From NCBI RefSeq assembly GCF_009861525.1, contig NZ_WVHL01000002.1, positions 372,001-436,000 of the forward strand: a stretch of 64,000 nt of DNA, in the 5' to 3' direction. Shown here in pieces: positions 60,831 through 64,000 of the stretch; the stretch's first letter is position 1, and each line of letters starts with the position of its first letter. The notes beneath the pieces are model-generated. The model was not told where the DNA came from. It worked only from the letters and a program-made list of their open reading frames with translations, and did no database searches. Made by a program: the position numbers and the translations under genes. Origin of the DNA: Pseudomonas sp. LD120. Lineage in GTDB: Bacteria > Pseudomonadota > Gammaproteobacteria > Pseudomonadales > Pseudomonadaceae.

Positions 60831-60861
60831 AAAATCGCAGCCCAGGCTGCGATTTTTTTTG
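60831..60861 (+). terminator. Intrinsic terminator after the acyl-CoA dehydrogenase
   Basis: AATCGCAGCC (60833-60842) pairs with GGCTGCGATT (60845-60854) with a 2-base gap, then a T run to 60860. Confidence 0.88.
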
Positions 60862-61053
60862 CTCGTACGGCCGCCCTCCTCGCCAGCCACAATCTGCAGG
60901 GCAGCGCCATAAGCCCTGTTGTGCGCAGTCAAGCAGTTGGCTCCGCGGCAGTGGCTCCCGGTGCTTTCAGAAAAATTCAACGCAAGATCCGGAGTTCAGC
61001 GCCGTTCGCAGCGGCCTATGGTTGGCTCAACACTCATGTAAAGGGGGTCAACC

Positions 61054-61818
61054 ATGAAACAACTGCAAGACAAAGTCGCGATTGTCACGGGCGCCACGTC
61101 GGGAATCGGTCAGGCTGCCGCCCGACTGTTCGCCCAAGAGGGCGCGCGCCTGATAGTGACCGGCCGTCGGGGCGACGCACTGGATGCGTTGGTCGCCCAG
61201 ATCCAGCAAGCCGGTGGCCAGGCGCTCGGGGTTACAGGCGACATTCGCAGCGAGGCACTGGCCGAGCGTCTTGTTGCGCTGGCGCTGGAGCGTTTCGGTG
61301 GCTTGGATATCGCGTTCAATAACGCCGGAATGACCGGTGAGGCCCGGTCCGTCTCCGAGTTGACCCTGAGCCAGTGGCAGGACGTGCTCGACTGCAACTT
61401 GACCAGCGCCTTTCTTGGGGCCAAGCACCAGTTGCCTGCTCTGCGCAACCGGGGCGCAGGGTCGATCATTTTCACTTCCAGCTTTGTCGGGCACCGCGTC
61501 GGTTTTCCCGGGATGGCGGCGTATGCCGCGAGCAAGGCCGCGCTGATCGGCTTGACCCAGGTCATCGCGGCTGAAGAAGGTCCCCATGGCATTCGCGCCA
61601 ACGCGCTATTGCCCGGAGGCACCGACACGCCAATGGGCCAAGCAGCCACCGACACGCCAGAGAAACGCGCCTTTGTCGAAAACCTGCATGCCCTCAAGCG
61701 CCTCGCCCGTCCCGAGGAAATTGCCCGGGCGGCGCTGTTCCTCGCGTCGGACGCCGCCAGTTTCGTCAGCGGGACGGCGATGCTGGTTGAGGGGGGAGTC
61801 TCCATCAACCGCAGCTAG
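61054..61818 (+). CDS. Short-chain dehydrogenase/reductase
   Basis: A 254-residue classical SDR. The nucleotide motif TGATSGIGQAAARLF (near 11), NNAGM (near 90), the catalytic Ser in FTSSFVGH (near 140) and YAASK (near 154) are all present. LLPGGTDTPM and the C-terminal SFVSGTAMLVEGGVSINRS are normal for NAD(P)-dependent oxidoreductases of unknown substrate. It sits between two acyl-CoA gene pairs and is bounded by the terminator at 60831 and repeat sequence at 61828, so it looks like a separate unit. Confidence 0.92.
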   Translation: MKQLQDKVAIVTGATSGIGQAAARLFAQEGARLIVTGRRGDALDALVAQIQQAGGQALGVTGDIRSEALAERLVALALERFGGLDIAFNNAGMTGEARSVSELTLSQWQDVLDCNLTSAFLGAKHQLPALRNRGAGSIIFTSSFVGHRVGFPGMAAYAASKAALIGLTQVIAAEEGPHGIRANALLPGGTDTPMGQAATDTPEKRAFVENLHALKRLARPEEIARAALFLASDAASFVSGTAMLVEGGVSINRS

Positions 61819-61827
61819 GGTCTGTTC

Positions 61828-61938
61828 CCGTTTGGTGACGAGCCGCGTTGCTGGGCCAAACGGTGCGAGGCAAGGCGCGGGATGCCGCCAATGGTTGTTC
61901 CCTTGGCAAATCCCGCAACGCAGCCTCGCGCCGTTTGG
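61828..61938. repeat. Three-part inverted repeat between convergent genes
   Basis: CCGTTTGG (61828-61835), CCAAACGGTGCGAGGC (61856-61871) and GCCTCGCGCCGTTTGG (61923-61938). The last two pair over 16 bases with one mismatch, and an inner GCGGGAT/ATCCCGC pair (61877-61883 with 61910-61916) extends the stem. Alternative hairpins (28-35 with 56-63, or 56-71 with 23-38) are possible. It lies between the SDR stop and the enoyl-CoA hydratase stop. Confidence 0.7.
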
Positions 61939-62040
61939 CACGCAACCCGAAGGGACGGGGCTCACTGGGCACAGGGCGGCGCTGCGGTTGAGGGTATAGG
62001 GACGCTGGATGAACGCCGCGTCCTGCCAGGGGCGGTGCAG

Positions 62041-62814
<774 letters not shown>

Positions 62815-62834
62815 GAATCAGCTCCTGCTAAAAG

Positions 62835-63962
62835 TCAGAGATTGCGCGAAATGACCATGCGCTGGATGTCGCTGGTGCCTTCGTAGATCTGGCAGATGCG
62901 CACATCACGGTAGATTCGCTCCAGCGGGAAGTCACTCAAATAGCCATAGCCGCCCAGGGTTTGCAATGCCGCCGAGCAGACCTTCTCGGCCATTTCCGAG
63001 GCAAACAGCTTGGCCATCGAGGCCTCCACCAGGGCCGGCTTGCCGCTGTCGCGCAGGGCCGCGGCGTAGTGCACCATTTGGCGAGCCACGGCGATCTGGG
63101 TGGCCATGTCCGCCAGGCGGAAGGCCACGGCCTGGTGCTCGATGATCGGCTTGCCGAAGGTTTCGCGCTCACGGGCGTAGTCACGCGCCGCTTCGAACGC
63201 GGCCCGGGCCATGCCCACCGATTGCGAAGCAATGCCCACGCGGCCGCCTTCGAGGTTGGCCAGGGCGATCTTGTAGCCCTCGCCCTCCTCGCCCAGACGA
63301 TTGGCCAGCGGCACCTTCACATCCTCGAAAAGGATCTGGCAGGTGTCGCTGGCATGCTGGCCAAGCTTGTCCTCGATACGCGCGACCTTATAGCCCGGCG
63401 CATCGGTGGGCACGATAAAGGCGCTGATGCCGCGCTTGCCGGCCGCCGGATCGGTGACCGCGAAGACGATCACCGCCCCGGCGTTCTGCCCGGAGGTGAT
63501 GAACTGCTTGCAGCCGTTGAGCACATAGTGATCGCCGTCGCGGCGGGCCCGGGTCTTCAGGCTGCTGGCATCGGACCCGGCCTGGGGCTCGGTCAGGGCG
63601 AAGGCGCCGAGCATGGCGCCGCTGGCCAGGGGCTTGAGGAAACGCTCTTTCTGCTCATCGTTGCCGAACTTGAGGATCGGCACGCAGCCCACCGAGTTGT
63701 GCACGCTCATGATGGTGGAGCAGGCGCCGTCACCGGCGGCGATTTCTTCCAGGGCCATGGCATAGGCCAGGTAGCCGGTGTCGCATCCGCCCCACTGCTC
63801 GGGCACCAGCATGCCGAAGAAACCCAGCTCGGCCATTTCGGCAATGGCTTCCCTGGGAAAGCGGTGCTCGCGATCCCAGTCGGCGGCGAAAGGCTTGAGG
63901 CGTTCCTGGGCGAATTGCCGGGCCGCGTCGCTGATCTGCAGTTGTTCGTCATTGGGCAACAT
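62835..63962 (-). CDS. Acyl-CoA dehydrogenase
   Basis: A 375-residue FAD acyl-CoA dehydrogenase. Motifs [38 protein letters not shown] (near 122) and [34 protein letters not shown], with the catalytic Glu in YEGTSD, are intact. Start at 63962. It forms a minus-strand pair with the enoyl-CoA hydratase gene, the usual dehydrogenation and hydration steps of beta-oxidation or branched-chain degradation. It is a different enzyme from the one at 59653, with about the same fold. Confidence 0.95.
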   Translation of the reverse strand: MLPNDEQLQISDAARQFAQERLKPFAADWDREHRFPREAIAEMAELGFFGMLVPEQWGGCDTGYLAYAMALEEIAAGDGACSTIMSVHNSVGCVPILKFGNDEQKERFLKPLASGAMLGAFALTEPQAGSDASSLKTRARRDGDHYVLNGCKQFITSGQNAGAVIVFAVTDPAAGKRGISAFIVPTDAPGYKVARIEDKLGQHASDTCQILFEDVKVPLANRLGEEGEGYKIALANLEGGRVGIASQSVGMARAAFEAARDYARERETFGKPIIEHQAVAFRLADMATQIAVARQMVHYAAALRDSGKPALVEASMAKLFASEMAEKVCSAALQTLGGYGYLSDFPLERIYRDVRICQIYEGTSDIQRMVISRNL

Positions 63963-64000
63963 CGGGATTCCTCGTTACAGGCATTCAACGGCCATGGCCG

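Overview
The window looks like a chromosomal segment of a Pseudomonas of the P. fluorescens type. This is inferred from the GC-rich coding style, the arnBCADTEF-ugd lipid A modification operon with ugd last, a SCO/PCu(A)C copper-chaperone pair, and a REP-type inverted pair built on the CTTGCCAGCGAA core. No rRNA or tRNA gene and no CRISPR array was seen. The first 156 bases hold no gene I can identify.

Left part (1-11810): a solute-binding protein, a nitrilase-family hydrolase, a stand-alone single-module NRPS (C-A-PCP-TE) with a broken Lrp-type regulator on its other side, and two divergent membrane c-di-GMP proteins (MHYT-GGDEF-EAL and CHASE-GGDEF). Several gene-poor stretches here look like decayed sequence. 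Next (11811-19180) is a sugar uptake locus: ThuE/F/G/K-like ABC transporter genes, a divergent ScrY/LamB-like porin and a PfkB sugar kinase. A LacI-type palindrome lies in the divergent promoter, and a frame-broken gene is coupled to the ATPase stop. From 19181 to 20960 are small unknown genes and a lipoprotein.

The most distinctive block is 21086-36819. It holds NhaA, a DUF2254 membrane protein, a ClC chloride channel/antiporter, carbamate kinase, a small unknown protein, a complete N-type rotary ATPase operon (atpDCQRBEFAG), a Crp/Fnr regulator and a phosphoketolase. Everything from phosphoketolase to the ClC gene reads on the minus strand with tight overlaps. I read it as an ion-motive and high-energy-phosphate cassette: phosphoketolase makes acetyl-phosphate, carbamate kinase makes or uses ATP, the N-ATPase pumps ions at the cost of ATP, and NhaA and ClC balance Na+, H+ and Cl-.

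Right part (37250-64000): an AraC regulator and LysE exporter; SCO and PCu(A)C copper chaperones; a large alpha/beta hydrolase; and a small outer-membrane barrel. A small accessory patch (42528-44732) follows, with an orphan SPASM domain, a possible TTG-started small membrane peptide, an orphan FecR N-terminal domain and a tyrosine recombinase. Then comes the complete arn operon with ugd and an extra GT39-type transferase, a GNAT acetyltransferase, an HPP-family protein, a LysR regulator, 3-hydroxyisobutyryl-CoA hydrolase plus acyl-CoA dehydrogenase, an SDR enzyme, and an oppositely oriented enoyl-CoA hydratase plus acyl-CoA dehydrogenase pair. The acyl-CoA genes fit valine or other branched-chain degradation.
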